NCBI GenBank assembly: GCA_027475525.1
Contig: JAMWFC010000049.1
Span: 1,737,297 to 1,801,296 of the forward strand
Origin: Macrolepiota albuminosa
Taxonomy: Eukaryota; Basidiomycota; Agaricomycetes; Agaricales; Agaricaceae
Length of the DNA: 64,000 bases
Direction of reading: 5' to 3'
Shown: in pieces, positions 41,801 to 53,328 of the stretch
How the letters are laid out: the number at the start of each line of letters is the position of its first letter
How positions within the stretch are numbered: position 1 is the stretch's first letter
Program-made: the position numbers and the translations under genes
Notes under the pieces: generated by a model
What the model saw: only the letters and a program-made list of their open reading frames with translations
Told to the model about the DNA's origin: nothing
Databases searched by the model: none

Positions 41801-42873
41801 CCGAAGACGATGGCTTCAATTGTATATTGACGATCACGGATCGGTTGCACTCAGATATCCGTATCATACCGACTCGCATCGACTTCACAGCACCTCAACT
41901 GGCAGAATTGTTTTTCGACAACTGGTACTGTGAGAACGGATTGCCTCAAGATATTGTGTGTGACCGAGATAAACTGTTTATTTCAAAGTTCTGGAAAAAT
42001 TTAACGAAACTGATTGGGGTAAAAGTAAAAATGTCTACTGCGTATCATCCGGAAACAGATGGAGTGAGCGAACGTTCAAATAAAACAATCGTGCAGGCAT
42101 TACGATTCCACGTCGACCGGAACCAGAAAGGGTGGGCCAGGGCACTGCCTCGTGTGCGCTTTGACATTATGAATACAGTTAACAAATCGACGGGCTACTC
42201 GCCATTTCAGCTGAGAATGGGTCGGAGCCCACGGATGATTCCGCTGCTTGTGCCACGGGAAGGACCAGTGCCATCAGACGAAGAGACGGCGTGGAATGTG
42301 GTCGAACACCTGGCAATGGATACGCTTACAGCGCAGGACAATTTGCTGCAAGCCAAAATGCAGCAAGCTGCACAGGCGAATAAGTCACGGGCGGATGATT
42401 GCGAGTTCCAGATTGGAGATCGCATGCTGATTTGCACGAAGGATAGAAGACGTATGTACAAGAAGAAAGGTCAAAAGCTGGTGGCCAAGTTGATGCCAAG
42501 ATATGATGGCCCCTTCGTGGTGACGGGAGTACATCCCGAGTCATCTAATGTCACCGTCTTCCGACCGAATGACCCGGAGGCATATGGGCAGTATCACACA
42601 TCTAAATTGTTGTTTTACAATGACAATGACTCCTTACTGTTCCCGACACGAACATTTGAAGAACCAGGCCCTGTATTCGCCGCGGATATGGGCCTCAAAG
42701 AACATTTTGTGGACAAAATCGTGGACTCTAGGCGACGCGGGAAGGGTTGGCAATATTTGGTACGTTTTCGAGGATATGGCCCGGAGCACGACGAATGGAA
42801 GGCCGGCAAAGAACTCGAGAAAAACGAGGCCCTCGATAGATGGCTGGCAGGGAATGGTCAAGGGAAAATGTAG
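38852..42873 (+). pseudogene. Pol part of element D (protease, RT, RNase H, integrase, chromodomain)
   Basis: Continues the Gag frame without a stop. An aspartic-protease region has LLDDGSHVVLIDSGLVNRLG with APVILGLPFLKHNKI. RT has WVNDYRALNAV, DLTNAFFQTPM and YLDDIVIWSD (about 40375). RNase H has TDASDFRSGGVLSF. Integrase has GHFGFEKAYSVL, CVECQRYKS, DFVGPLPEDDGFNCI, DRDKLFISKFW and HPETDGVSERSNK. A chromodomain at the end reads FVDKIVDSRRRGKGWQYLVR with FRGYGPEHDEW. The protein looks intact; only the Gag-side insertion of element E prevents expression as one polyprotein. Confidence 0.93.
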
Positions 42874-43021
42874 CTCGTTCTCTTTCGTCATGTTCCCGCC
42901 ACCGGTAGCTTTTCCCGTCGGGTTTTTAACGCACCCGTGTGAGCGGTTTTGTTCTTACTAACACATTCCTTATGTTTTTTTTTCTTTCGATTACGGCGAT
43001 TTTTTTTTGGATGGGGAGGGG

Positions 43022-43267
43022 TGTAATCCTACGATTACGACTCCAAGATTACGTCATTATATCCGCCAACCTACTTACCTACGTCATCCAGTTCCGCACC
43101 CTTATAAGGCAGACCTCTTCGTCCCAGAGCAGGGTCTTTCCTTTCTTTTCGACTTCTTACTCTCTAGAATCTTGTGTACGCGTACTCGTCGTTACTCGCT
43201 GCCGAAATATAGCGAGGTCTTGTTGATTGGCGGTGTCGATTAGTGAGGACTACGGTGACGTCCTACA
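43022..43267 (+). repeat. 3' LTR of element D (246 bp)
   Basis: Direct repeat of 30967-31212 with four transitions. It follows the polypurine tract GGATGGGGAGGGG and is followed by the GCAGT duplication. Confidence 0.96.
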
Positions 43268-43272
43268 GCAGT

Positions 43273-43638
43273 ATGGCATTGTAAAAAAAGATTGTGGTGG
43301 GAGCTATGTGTGATAAAGGAGCTAGGACCCGAAAGGGTGGCACTTATTTAAAGAGGAAGTTTAGGGCAGGCTAAGCCAGGCCTGACCGAGGATACGTGGT
43401 AGTCTATTGTTGCCGTCTGGATAAATGATACCATTGTTCATTTATCAAAACCGCAAGAGTGGTCTCAAAGAGGGATCCATTGGGAAAGTCACGGAGTTTA
43501 CGCGTATGGGTCAATAAAGTATTATTTACTAAACCCGAAGCTACTGTAATGCTCCTAGGCCTAAGAGATCTGCTCCCCCTGAGGAGCCCTGTCTTTTGTT
43601 CTCTTGCCTTGGAAATAAATATACCCTTGATTTTTCGA
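43273..43638. other. Intergenic DNA, no gene seen
   Basis: Host-like sequence between element D and the tRNA-like gene. No ORF with recognisable content. Confidence 0.5.
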
Positions 43639-43731
43639 GGGGCCTTGGCGCAGCGGTAGTGCGTATGCTGTGCATAAGATATTGCACCTTTCGTTTGCGT
43701 AAGGTCATGGGTTCAAGCCCCACAGGCTCCA
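43639..43731 (+). tRNA. Met-type tRNA-like gene with aberrant anticodon loop
   Basis: GGGGCCT (43639-43645) pairs with AGGCTCC (43724-43730), with discriminator A at 43731. The D arm is GCGC/GTGC around AGCGGTA. TATGC pairs with GCGTA as the anticodon stem. The T arm is ATGGG-TTCAAGC-CCCAC, with one mismatch. The Pol III terminator run TTCTTTT follows. The body (TTGGCGCAGCGGTA, AAGGTCATGGGTTCAA) looks like a fungal tRNA-Met. The loop between the anticodon stems is 28 nt, fitting an intron, but CAT is preceded by G rather than the universal T33. It may be a pseudogene. Confidence 0.5.
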
Positions 43732-44354
43732 TTCTTTTGGTTATTACGCCTTGCTTCGGTAGTGCAGGGGTAGGTAGGACTTATTTCTGGTGGTCCCCTC
43801 CCATGCATGTCCGATCATTCTCGCTCAAGGAGTATTTTATATTGCCCAAGATGACTTTTGATAGTTATATAGCATCGCGACTTGTCGAGTACAAAACAGG
43901 GAGCGCTCGTTTTCATCTTGGGTTTCGCTCTCTTCAAGATTGATCTTGATCTGTCTTTCAAAAGTAATGACAAGTTGTCCGTCGTTGCTCAACTCTTCTC
44001 TCTTTCACACACTTCACTGGTATCAAGCAATCCCAACACCGCCACGCAACATATCGAAAATTAAATCGCAGTCTACTGGTCTATCGATTACAGGAACAAG
44101 AGGACGAGTGATAGGTCGTTCATTATTGTCGCCTTAACTTCCACCACAAATGGTCAACCTGGTCCATCCGACGTTCCTTGGTCGTTGTTATTCGTTGAAC
44201 GTACCCTGACCCGCAAATGGGGCACCCCGTCCCGGTCGTTCAGCGCTTATTGGCGCACCGTTTATCCTGAGCCGTCTGTCACGCCCAATTTTCCAGCACG
44301 TTCTCACATAACGTCGTCATCGGCAGGGAGTATCAGGTTTTGATTATCGAAGAT
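43732..44354. other. Intergenic DNA, no gene seen
   Basis: Only short ORFs without recognisable motifs. No repeat copy of this stretch is apparent in the window. Confidence 0.5.
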
Positions 44355-44555
44355 TTACGTACGAGTGTTCGTCTTCATGAAATGATTAGCATAAGAGCTG
44401 ATTAAATGTGTACCTTCGCCAATCGTGAAACATTTATGAGGGCCCTGCACATCGTAAAGAGAGGCGGTGATATACCAATTGGCGTTGAATAGCTGCGCAG
44501 GAATGTTATCAGCTTTCAAGATAGTACAATTCAAGACGTGAACGGCTTGTTCCAA
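44355..44555 (-). other. Possible exon of a host gene (C2-domain-like N-terminus)
   Basis: Encodes VLNCTILKADNIPAQLFNAN and WYITASLYDVQGPHK. The VLKADNIP-then-NxxWYVTASL pattern resembles the first strands of a C2 domain. The frame closes upstream at a stop about 15 codons back. GTACACATTT after FTIGEG could be an intron donor. The LINE lies upstream on this strand (higher coordinates), so a gene here may have been separated from its start. Confidence 0.3.
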
Positions 44556-44965
44556 AAGTTGGGAGTCTCTCCCATGTTGGAACTACAATCGGCAGCAGTA
44601 AGTCTAATAGTGCGACCAACACCTAGACACAACGTGTAAGCATAGATAGAGTCTAGGTATTGTATTAGTATTTGTGTGCTAGTAATCTATGAGACGACGC
44701 ACCCTCAGAATCCGTTAAACGAAACTAAGGGTGGCTGGGATTGTATCTATATATGAGCGAGCTCGACAAATTTTGGCCATACTGGCCCTGTTGATTGTGT
44801 CCGTGGTACTCCTTCACGTCGTCATATCGATCACAGTCTAGCATACCATACCATTGTCAATGGTTGCAGGCCATATCGATTTTGGAGGCATCCAGGAACA
44901 AAAAAATTAGTAAACCTGAGGTCTTCTGCTCCAGACCAGCACTTTCTAGATAGCTATTCGAGCGG

Positions 44966-44980
44966 ATGTCATGTAATCTT
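44966..44980. repeat. LINE target-site duplication, copy 1
   Basis: ATGTCATGTAATCTT here is repeated at 53314-53328, just outside the other end of the LINE. Confidence 0.8.
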
Positions 44981-45195
44981 TTTTTTTTTTTTTTTTTTTT
45001 TTTCTTTTTTTTTTTGGAGAAGCGTTTAGTAGTGAAAAGGTAAACGCCCTGGGCGTCCAACTTCCACCCGCTGTGCTGCACACCTGGAATTAAAACCGGG
45101 TTCAGATTACTCAGGCAGCTATCATGTCAATTCATAATCTCCGCGAGGAAATGCCTTTACGCACTCGTGTGGGGCTATGGGCCCTTGGAAAGACT

Positions 45196-48100
45196 TTAGC
45201 CTATTCCTTCTTCCGTATCGGGCCTACTACCCACTAAAACCCCGCATTGGGCAGCTTCATTCAGGACAACAAATTTGTCCGTCTCTATTACTCCTGTCTC
45301 TTCCCATGTTTCTATGATTAATTTCATAGGCAGAGATTTCTTCCCAAACTTTTTGTTTGTTAGATTAATGTCAAGGTCAGCTCTCTTCGATAAAGCTGCA
45401 TTCCATCTGTTCGAAATCTCAATTGCCAAGTGTGGGACATCATTATTCCGGATGACTCTCTCACATCTCAGAGACCAGATCATTTGCGCTGCTTCAACAA
45501 TTAGAATTCTATGAAGGCGAGATAGGCCTTGCGATACTCGGCCATTTTCATGTTTGATTATTAGAGGGCTTCCTAAAATGGATCCTATATCATGTTTGGG
45601 GAGGTGTTCACCTGTTCTTTTATTCCAAATATTATCTACCATCTCCCATACTAATGCCTGACCAGTGCATATGCATTCGGTGAGAATGTGGGATAGGGAG
45701 TCTTCCATGTTGTCATGTTTACATATGCCTCTTGTTTTCAACTCCGGTTTCATTGAGGGACGTGTCCAGTAAGACCCAACCTTGTATGCATCGTGAGCAC
45801 ATTTCCACAGGAAAACTCTCTGGGGTTTGGAGAAGTCCTTGTTTCTAAAACTGAGCCATATTTGCTTCTCCCTAGGGGATCTTTTGTTCATTTTTGTTAT
45901 ACTGTCTTTTATTCTAGATATCATCATAATTGTTCTTGGTCTCAGAGACACCGGAGTTATTCCTCTGATGGTCTTGTATGCTATTGCTTGAGTAATCTTC
46001 GAAAGTTTTGCACCTGTTAGGTGTAGTTCTGTGGGAATCGGGGGAATTGTCATTGGTCTATCATTGTTTAGCGCCTGTCTTGCCAAAATCTTTGCATTTT
46101 GTTCGTACAATGTTATTTGAGAATCAGCCAGATCTTGGAGATAAATTGGTGCTGTATGCATTCTCAGTCGTCCTATTGTGGTTTTCAGAAGGCCTGCGTT
46201 GTTTGATCCTAGGAATCCCACATCTTCCTTTTCCTTCAATTTAGATGTGAGGCTATCTATGATATCCCCCGCCCTAACGTTCAGCGTTATCGGTGTTCTG
46301 ATTCCTATTTTCATAGAAGCCAGAAGAATTGCCAGTAGGATATTTCCTCTTCCCACGTCGGGTTCTAAGCTGAACCATTTTCCGTTCACATTTAGTTCAT
46401 CCCTGTCAATAAAGGTGACACCTGCTCCCATAATACTGCCTAGTCTTATATCCTTTTGTGGCTTGCTTAATCCTTTTATGAAGGCTATGACTGGCTCACG
46501 TGTGACGTCTGATAGGTCGCGATTATAGGTTTGATTATATTCAGGACCAGAGGTGAAGATTCTGAAGATGTCAGCAAGGGAGCCCTCTGTTGCTAGGTTG
46601 GCATTAAATAAAGTTTTTGAAGATGAATCTTCATATTGCATGTTCTCATCTTCTACTATTTTATGATCATCGGGTTGTGGAGCTCTTGGGTCCCATTTTT
46701 CAGGTAATGTTTTAATCATATCCCTTGCTCTGGTTGCACATGAGTGAGGATGGTTGCAATTTTCCTCATTTTCCATTTTCAGACAGCTCAGGCACTCACA
46801 TTCATCTGTCTCAAGGTGGCTAGCATCTTTGAGCATTAACAAAATTCTTTCTGCGTCTCCAACTTTAAACATTTTGTGATTTGTTTTCAGGCATTCCGCT
46901 ATTTTCCCATGGTTCATTCTTCTCAACTTTGGCTGTGCGGCATGGTGATACCAAATGGGCATGTCTCTAAGAATATCCCTATTAAATGCAAGTCCTTCTG
47001 GACATAAATTGAACTCTCTTGCTGTTCTAAAGAGATCTGTTAAGTCAGGGCAGATTTCTCTACGGGATGAGGCTATTGTCTTCCACGATTGGAGAAAGGG
47101 GTTAAGTTTTACTCTATTATCAGCCTTTTCATCAGATTTTGGCACATTTAAGGCCATCAGTGCATCTGCAACAAAGGCCCATAATGGTCTATCTTCATCG
47201 AGCTTAAGGTAGGATTTTAGCCACATAATGTTTATGGCTTTATTTCTTGTCTTGATATCTACAAGTGCTCGGCCTCCTTCACTTAGTGGTTTGAACATTG
47301 TTTGTTCATTTACTAGTGGGGCTTTTCCCCCCCACATGAATTTATTTGCTCTTGTCATAACTACTTTTTCAATATTAGAAGGCATTCTCTGCACCTGTGT
47401 AAGGTATTGCGTCATTCCAGCTATTACCATCTGGGTAATTAGCTGTCTTCCTTCTAAAGTGGGATTGCTTCTTGCCCAAATCTCCAGGCTTTTATCAATT
47501 TTTTCTAAAACATTCGACCATGGGGCACTGAGGTCAGTCATATTTCCAAACCATGCGCCTAGTATTCTTGTTGATGTTCCTTCTTCCACTATATGGATGT
47601 CATCTGAAATTCTAGTTTTGTCAGGCTTAGTTCTTCTTTCCTTTAAAACCTCTCTTCGATATTCTATCGTGCCGATTGGGATGACTTCTGTCTTGGATCT
47701 ATTGAAGTTGGCTTTTGAGGCTATGCACCAGTCGTCAAGGATCTCATTTAGTGAATCTAAGTCATCATCTTCTGACAAGAACGTTGTTGTGTCATCTGCG
47801 AAAAGGCTTGCTATTAGTTTTTCTGTGAGTCCTGGGATTGAGTACCCTTTAAGATTTGAGGCCCGTAGCAAAGCCAGATCAAAAAGTAAGCAAGACAGCG
47901 GATCACCTTGTCTGACACCTCTAGTAATAGTCCAAGGGGTACTTAGAAAGCCGTTCACCATTATCTGTGTTTTAGCATTTTTGTACAAAGATTTTACAGT
48001 TTCTATAAAACTATTTGGTATTCCAAATCTTTCCAGTGTTCTCTATAGATATTTGTGATCTATTTTATCGTAAGCCTTTTCTTGATCTAGGGCAACTATT

Positions 48101-50403
48101 AATCCATTGATTTCCTTGGCCTCTGCATAGTGTATCATCATACAAATGAGTTTTGTTTGCTCTGTAATACTTCTACCGGGAATAAAGCCTGCTTGGCTTG
48201 GGTGTATGAGGTCAGTGATTATTTTTGAGAGACGATTGGTAAGAGCCTTTGTAAATATCTTGTAGTCAGTATTGAGGCAGGTAATTGGTCTGTAGTTCGA
48301 TATGTCTGTTTTCTCATTCTTCTTGTAGAGTGGACACATCCACCCTTCTGAGAATGAAGAATTATCCACAGTTCCATGCCACTGAATATCTTCGCATACT
48401 AGTCTAAGTAGTTCAATTAGATCACACGTTATTTTTTGTGATTCTCCAGACAAATTAAGTTTAGAATCATTTATAAACTGTCCATTCATGGACTTCCAGA
48501 ATTCATAAGGAATGCCATCTGGGCCAGGTGCTGAGCTATTGTTGGACTTCTTCAGAGCCTTCATGAGTTCCTTGTGTTCTATAGTACTAGCCAGCTTGTC
48601 ATTCTGAGCTACGCTTGTCCGAGTGTTGATAGTGTTCAGGACTTTTGTTATTTTTTCTTCTCTGATTTCCGGCGTTACATTTTGACATTGGTTTTGCAGA
48701 TTGTCATGGTAAGCCTTTCCAAGCTCAGCCATTTCTGCGGAATCTGTCACATATATTGACTCATGGGCATTAGGTGTTGGTTTTTTTAGTGCATATATTA
48801 AGTCTCTCGGAATGGCTAGTTTGTTATTGCTTGTCCAGTACTTGCACAAGGTTTCACCTTCAATCCTATTCTTTACTGCCACCGTTTCTCTTTTGGACAT
48901 GTGGTATTTGTATTCCACTGCCGTTAAATTTTTGTTCACCAGACATAGCTCTCTTCTTCTTTCGATTTCATCAAGATTTGGGTCAGAAAGAATGCGATCT
49001 CTTTCACACTCTAGTTTCAACTTCTCCCTACGGTATTTAGGGACTATTTCTTTGTCTCGTTCTCTTGCCATGGCCAGTATGTCTCTTTTCCATTTGTTGT
49101 ATATAGTTTGAGGATTTTCCTCTTGACTACGTCTACCCTTTAATGACTTTATTTCCTCTAACGCCCTGGCACCAGTACGTATTACATATTTTCTGAATTT
49201 TTTATCTTTGATGATGTGCAATTTCATAATCCACCTACCTCTTCCTATCATAGGGGAGTTTGTGTGGGCTATTTGGACCATTGTGATGGAGTGATCGGTC
49301 CCAGGGATAGCAGATGGGGCTATTCTCCAGTCTCGTGCTGATACGGAAATGTGGTCAGCCATATAGACTCTATCAATCCTGGACATGGATGATGTTGATT
49401 CTTGAGTGAAGGTAAAACCTCTGTTTGTAGGAAAAGTATCCCTCCAAGTATCTCTTACTTGTAGTATTTGTTTCAGCGTATCTAATGCCTCTGTTGCTTC
49501 GCTAGGATCGTCTCTCATTGGAGCTCTGTCTTGCGCATCTTCAACCATGTTAAAATCTCCTAAAAGTATGTCTACTTTAGTATGGGGGTTTTGTATGAAG
49601 AATTGGCTTATGTTGTTCCAGAATTCTCCGTTTTCAGCTCCATCAGATTCTGTTACATTTGGTGCGTATATGTTTAGGATATTTATTACTTCTTCCTTAT
49701 GCCATTTTACAGTGGTTAGTGTTGCACGTCCTGCAACAATTTCAGTCATGCAAGCCTCTTGAACATTGATTAGGTTACGATTCAGAACAGTTGCAACGCC
49801 TCCTTTACCCGTTGGGTTGTCTGAGTCTGAGGAAAATAGTATTTTCATTCTTTTTCCAAAAAGAAGTTCGAGATCCTTTTTTCTCTCCTCATTTAGATGA
49901 GCTTCTTGTATAGCAAGGACACCAATTTTATTATCTCTTATCAATTGATTTATGTGGTTCCATTTTGTTTCTGTACCAGATGAGCCAGCACTGCGGTAGC
50001 TTCTGATGTTTAGGGTGGCTATGCGTAGCGCTGCTTTGGTGTTCTTTTTGGATATAGTGTTCTGGGGAACCGTCAAGTTTTGTGGTGATATAGTTGATAA
50101 TACAGGAGTTGCATTTAAGTTTTCCATATTAAAGTCATTTGGTAACAAGGAGTCATTCAGATATATTGACTCGGGTTGAGATTGTAAATCTACGGGTGTA
50201 TTAGTGATGTGTGGTGATAGTATTGGACTATTATCGATAGGTATAGACATTCGGATTTGAGAAAGAAGTTGGGATCCACCTCCGAACTCCCTGCTGTTAG
50301 TTTGTTGGTCCAGGGCAGTGGCAGGCCCGTATGGTCCACTAATAGTAGGGAGGCATGAACCATTATGGGGGGGTATTGAACCAGAGTTTATATCAATAGT
50401 CAT
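45196..50403 (-). pseudogene. LINE ORF2: endonuclease and reverse transcriptase, one in-frame TAG
   Basis: 1736 codons in one frame. The exonuclease-endonuclease-phosphatase domain comes first (LRIATLNIRSYR, VLAIQEAHLNEE, LLGDFNMVEDAQDRAP, MSRIDRVYMAD, PGTDHSITMVQI). RT follows: SSAPGPDGIPYEFWKSM, ISNYRPITCLNTDYKIFTKA, PSQAGFIPGRSITEQT, ALDQEKAYDKIDHKYL, GVRQGDPLSCLLFDLALL and the catalytic FADDTTTFLS. The C-terminal part has a Cys-rich segment (CECLSCLKMENEENCNHPHS) and a WKCAHDAYKVG motif typical of these ORF2 ends. TAG at 48043-48045 follows DHKYL, where relatives usually have Trp, so TGG to TAG is likely. It is otherwise intact. Confidence 0.93.
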
Positions 50404-50837
50404 TGTCGTGGTTGCTGAGACTTACCGAGAAGCCAACCGCACTTTCTCGGGGTGAGTTCATTTCCCAAGAACTCAGGGGGGACGTTACTTCGAGTTTCTG
50501 AACTACTTAGTGGGGTCAGCATTTGAGAGACTCTAGGTTTAAGCAGGACTGCTGCACGGCACCTTCCTCTATTTTTTATAGACTGCCGTTGTTTGTCTTA
50601 CGACATTTGGCTTTCAGATTTACATGTACCACTAGTGGCCAATATATTTCAGTCTTCGGCCTTTTCAAATAATCATCCATATCCGTAATATCCCACATTA
50701 CATGATATGGTAGCGCTCTTAGAATCCACCAATTTACGGTCACATTCTAAATTAACACGAGAGAAGAGAACTTTATTTTTGATAACAACACTATACTAAG
50801 ATAAGTATTTATTGTGTTTCAAGCATGGGGACATGAA

Positions 50838-52682
50838 TTAGTTCCAATGGCCACGGAAAGCTTGACGGCCATAGGGTCTTCCTCCACGCACACTTCCTCC
50901 TCCTCTTCCCCTTCCCATACCTCTGCCGCGGTGGTAATTTACGGTATTGCAATCTGCTTCTTTATTATATGCGCTCTGTAACGTTTGACCTTGTGGTACC
51001 TGCGTAGGTTTGTAACTGAGCCATCCAGGGAGGTCCGGGAAGGGGCAGTTCGGAGTATCGTGATCTATTGATTTGCAACTGACGCAGAGTAAGGTATCTT
51101 TACCAAGTAATGGCAAGCCAAAGCCTGCCGTCGCCGAGGGGAAAGTGCATAGCCTCATCAGTTGTATGAGTTTTATATGGTCGTCGTCTGTCAGATATGA
51201 GTGATGTAAGAAGACATTCCATCCTCTAAAATCTCCACCATTCGCTTTGCTCCTCTTCACTTCTAAAAATTTTACGGATATGTTATTCAGGATGTCACTT
51301 GCCACCCTATCAGGTTGCTCCGGAGCGCATTCGACAATGTGCTTAATGACCTGTTCGGAGTCTTGTATTCCATTGACAATCAAGGTCGTGACTGCCGAGC
51401 ATGCTTCTTCCAAATCGACAAATGTGAGGCCATAAATTGTCATAACAAAGGTAGGTCGTGCATCTTCGAATGGTTTGAAAATAATCATGATGTCCTTGGT
51501 GGAGACAATTTCAAGTGAAATAAGATGGTCGATTTGCCTTTCGGATAGGCCAGAGATCATCATGTGGTAGGGGGGAGGGAATTGGTCGCATTCAGTCGCA
51601 TGCTCCTGTAAAGGGAAAGATACCCCCAATGCTACATCACTTTCTACACGCACAAGGTTTTTTAACAATGCTCGGGTCCTGTCGACGGTTGCCAGACTAT
51701 TGGGCTCGTATTTGCTTCTGAATAGTCTCGCCCAGACTTTAGAGGTGCTGACACGTTTCCACGATTCTACCTGAGACGCTGTCACATTTTCAAGTGGGTG
51801 TATCCCTAGGTGGATCTTTGGCCATCCACCATTGGGTATAGCGGTTCTCTGTAGGCCAGCTGCATTGGTCGTAATATTGTTGTCGGTTTTTACATCTCTG
51901 TATATTTCGTCCCTTCGTTCTTGTTGGTGCGTGTTAACGTTCGACAGGCCTAGAGAGTTGAGTTCATTGGGACCATGTTTTTGGGGGGTGTTATGCATAC
52001 GATTGGGAGTTTCGTGCCACTGGCTAGCGGCATTGAAGATCGGGCTGGCCCCCATAGTCGTATTAATGTGGGCAGGTAAGACTATAGGAGAGTCCACAAG
52101 AATTTCGTCCCAGGCAGAGTTCTCGACCGCAGTGGCACTCTGGTCAGGGATGGTGTCGGTAGGCTGGGGCATGTTCCTGGCTAATCCAAAGTCCCTGCCA
52201 AAGGTGAAGGTCGGTTGCTTGGCCTGGGCATTAGTAGGGGGCGATGGCGAGGAGCAATCGTCCTGGGTGGGTTGTATTGTTGGTAGTACCGGGGTACCCA
52301 AGGGGGGGACTGCAATCGAGGTGTGTCTCTTTGATGACCTGTCTATCAAGGGGCTGGACGGTTGCGGCCTTTTGGCAGAGTCACTAACCCTTGGCTTTTT
52401 GCGTCCCAGCGTGAGTCTAATCTTCCCCAGACAAGGCTTAGTTACTCCCACTTCCCTCTGCGCAGATGAGGGGGGTAAGGGGGGGAAGTTCGTATCACCG
52501 GTGTCCATAGGGTTAGAAGAGTCATGCATCATACTCTCATCTAATGTCGCGTTAAGGTCCATGTGCGGAGTGTTCCCCTCGAGTATGGGGAGGCTGGTCT
52601 GTGGGGAGAGGAGGCCTGGTTGGTCGTTGTCGTTCATAATGTACTCTGGCGCGAGAGCGATTGGAGACGGTTCCTCTTCCAT
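50838..52682 (-). CDS. LINE ORF1 protein with CCHC knuckle and RG-rich tail
   Basis: 614 codons starting MEEEPSPIALAPEYIMND. The N-terminal half is Ser/Thr/Pro-rich and probably disordered. A middle Gag-like region reads WARLFRSKYEPNSLATVDRT, then a segment rich in Val, Ile and Asp. Near residue 560 is CVSCKSIDHDTPNC, a CX2CX4HX4C zinc knuckle. The tail is Arg/Gly-rich (GRGMGRGRGGG). It is expected to be the nucleic-acid-binding chaperone of the LINE ribonucleoprotein. The frame is open throughout. Confidence 0.85.
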   Translation of the reverse strand: MEEEPSPIALAPEYIMNDNDQPGLLSPQTSLPILEGNTPHMDLNATLDESMMHDSSNPMDTGDTNFPPLPPSSAQREVGVTKPCLGKIRLTLGRKKPRVSDSAKRPQPSSPLIDRSSKRHTSIAVPPLGTPVLPTIQPTQDDCSSPSPPTNAQAKQPTFTFGRDFGLARNMPQPTDTIPDQSATAVENSAWDEILVDSPIVLPAHINTTMGASPIFNAASQWHETPNRMHNTPQKHGPNELNSLGLSNVNTHQQERRDEIYRDVKTDNNITTNAAGLQRTAIPNGGWPKIHLGIHPLENVTASQVESWKRVSTSKVWARLFRSKYEPNSLATVDRTRALLKNLVRVESDVALGVSFPLQEHATECDQFPPPYHMMISGLSERQIDHLISLEIVSTKDIMIIFKPFEDARPTFVMTIYGLTFVDLEEACSAVTTLIVNGIQDSEQVIKHIVECAPEQPDRVASDILNNISVKFLEVKRSKANGGDFRGWNVFLHHSYLTDDDHIKLIQLMRLCTFPSATAGFGLPLLGKDTLLCVSCKSIDHDTPNCPFPDLPGWLSYKPTQVPQGQTLQSAYNKEADCNTVNYHRGRGMGRGRGGGSVRGGRPYGRQAFRGHWN

Positions 52683-53328
52683 TTGAGATATTTCCAGAGG
52701 GGTTGGAATGGGAAGCTTGTGTGCTGCTTCATATATGAGAATGTTTCGTTAAATGCTGCTGTCATGCATCCCTGTCTACCTCATGTGTAGGGTCACGTTT
52801 GACTTTGCAGGTCCACTATTTGGCTCAATTTTTATATCGTAGACCTCTGTCCCGTGTCAAGGGCAAGTTGTTTTACTTACTGGTTTTCAATGTTCACTTT
52901 GAAGATGGATGGTTTTATGTTGAGTTCCATTGCTCTCGCCGGTTGTGATTTAGGACTGTCGACCTTGGGCTAATCAGAACTATCCTCGTTAACATCGGAT
53001 TGCGCCCTCAATTCATTTCTGGCTTTGAATTTTAGACATTTTCCAGTCAAGAAGTTAATCTTATGACGTGGCAGAGGCTCCTGAGGCACTCATAGTCTTT
53101 TTGCCGCTCCTGCTGGGTCTGCCCAGCTGTATTTTGGAGGGTCTTTATCATTAGAGGGAGGGGGCATTGACAGCATCTTTCGATGCTAAAACACCTTTCG
53201 GTGTGGCTCTCGTTGGGGAGCAGCTGTACAGAGTTACCTGCCAGCTTCGTGTCAATGGTTTGTGAGTGTACCACATGGTGGTTACTAGTCAAGAGGCCCC
53301 TTCATGTCATGTAATGTCATGTAATCTT

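Larger units (their letters stand above)
30967..43267 (+). mobile_element. Element D, full-length Ty3 chromovirus split by element E
   Basis: 246-bp LTRs at 30967-31212 and 43022-43267 flank the element, with GCAGT duplicated outside (30962-30966 and 43268-43272). The polypurine tract (TGGATGGGGAGGGG) precedes the 3' LTR. Without element E (6496 bp plus the GGAAG duplication) it would be about 5.8 kb. The single Gag-Pol frame has no stop other than that caused by element E. LTRs differ at four sites, three of them CpG. Confidence 0.96.
44981..53313 (-). mobile_element. Near full-length L1-like LINE with poly(A) tail
   Basis: Minus-strand order: 5' UTR (53313-52683), ORF1 (52682-50838), a 434-nt spacer, ORF2 (50403-45196), a short 3' UTR, and an A tail (T run on the + strand at 44981-45015, broken by one C). 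A 15-bp target duplication flanks the whole unit, so the insertion is probably 5'-complete. Poly(A), an apurinic-type endonuclease and ORF1 with a CCHC motif fit the L1 or Tx1-like group. Confidence 0.9.

Noticed and set aside
44355..44555. Assigning the short minus ORF to a named C2-domain protein.
   Set aside because: Only a weak strand-pattern resemblance over about 40 residues; kept as an unnamed possible exon.
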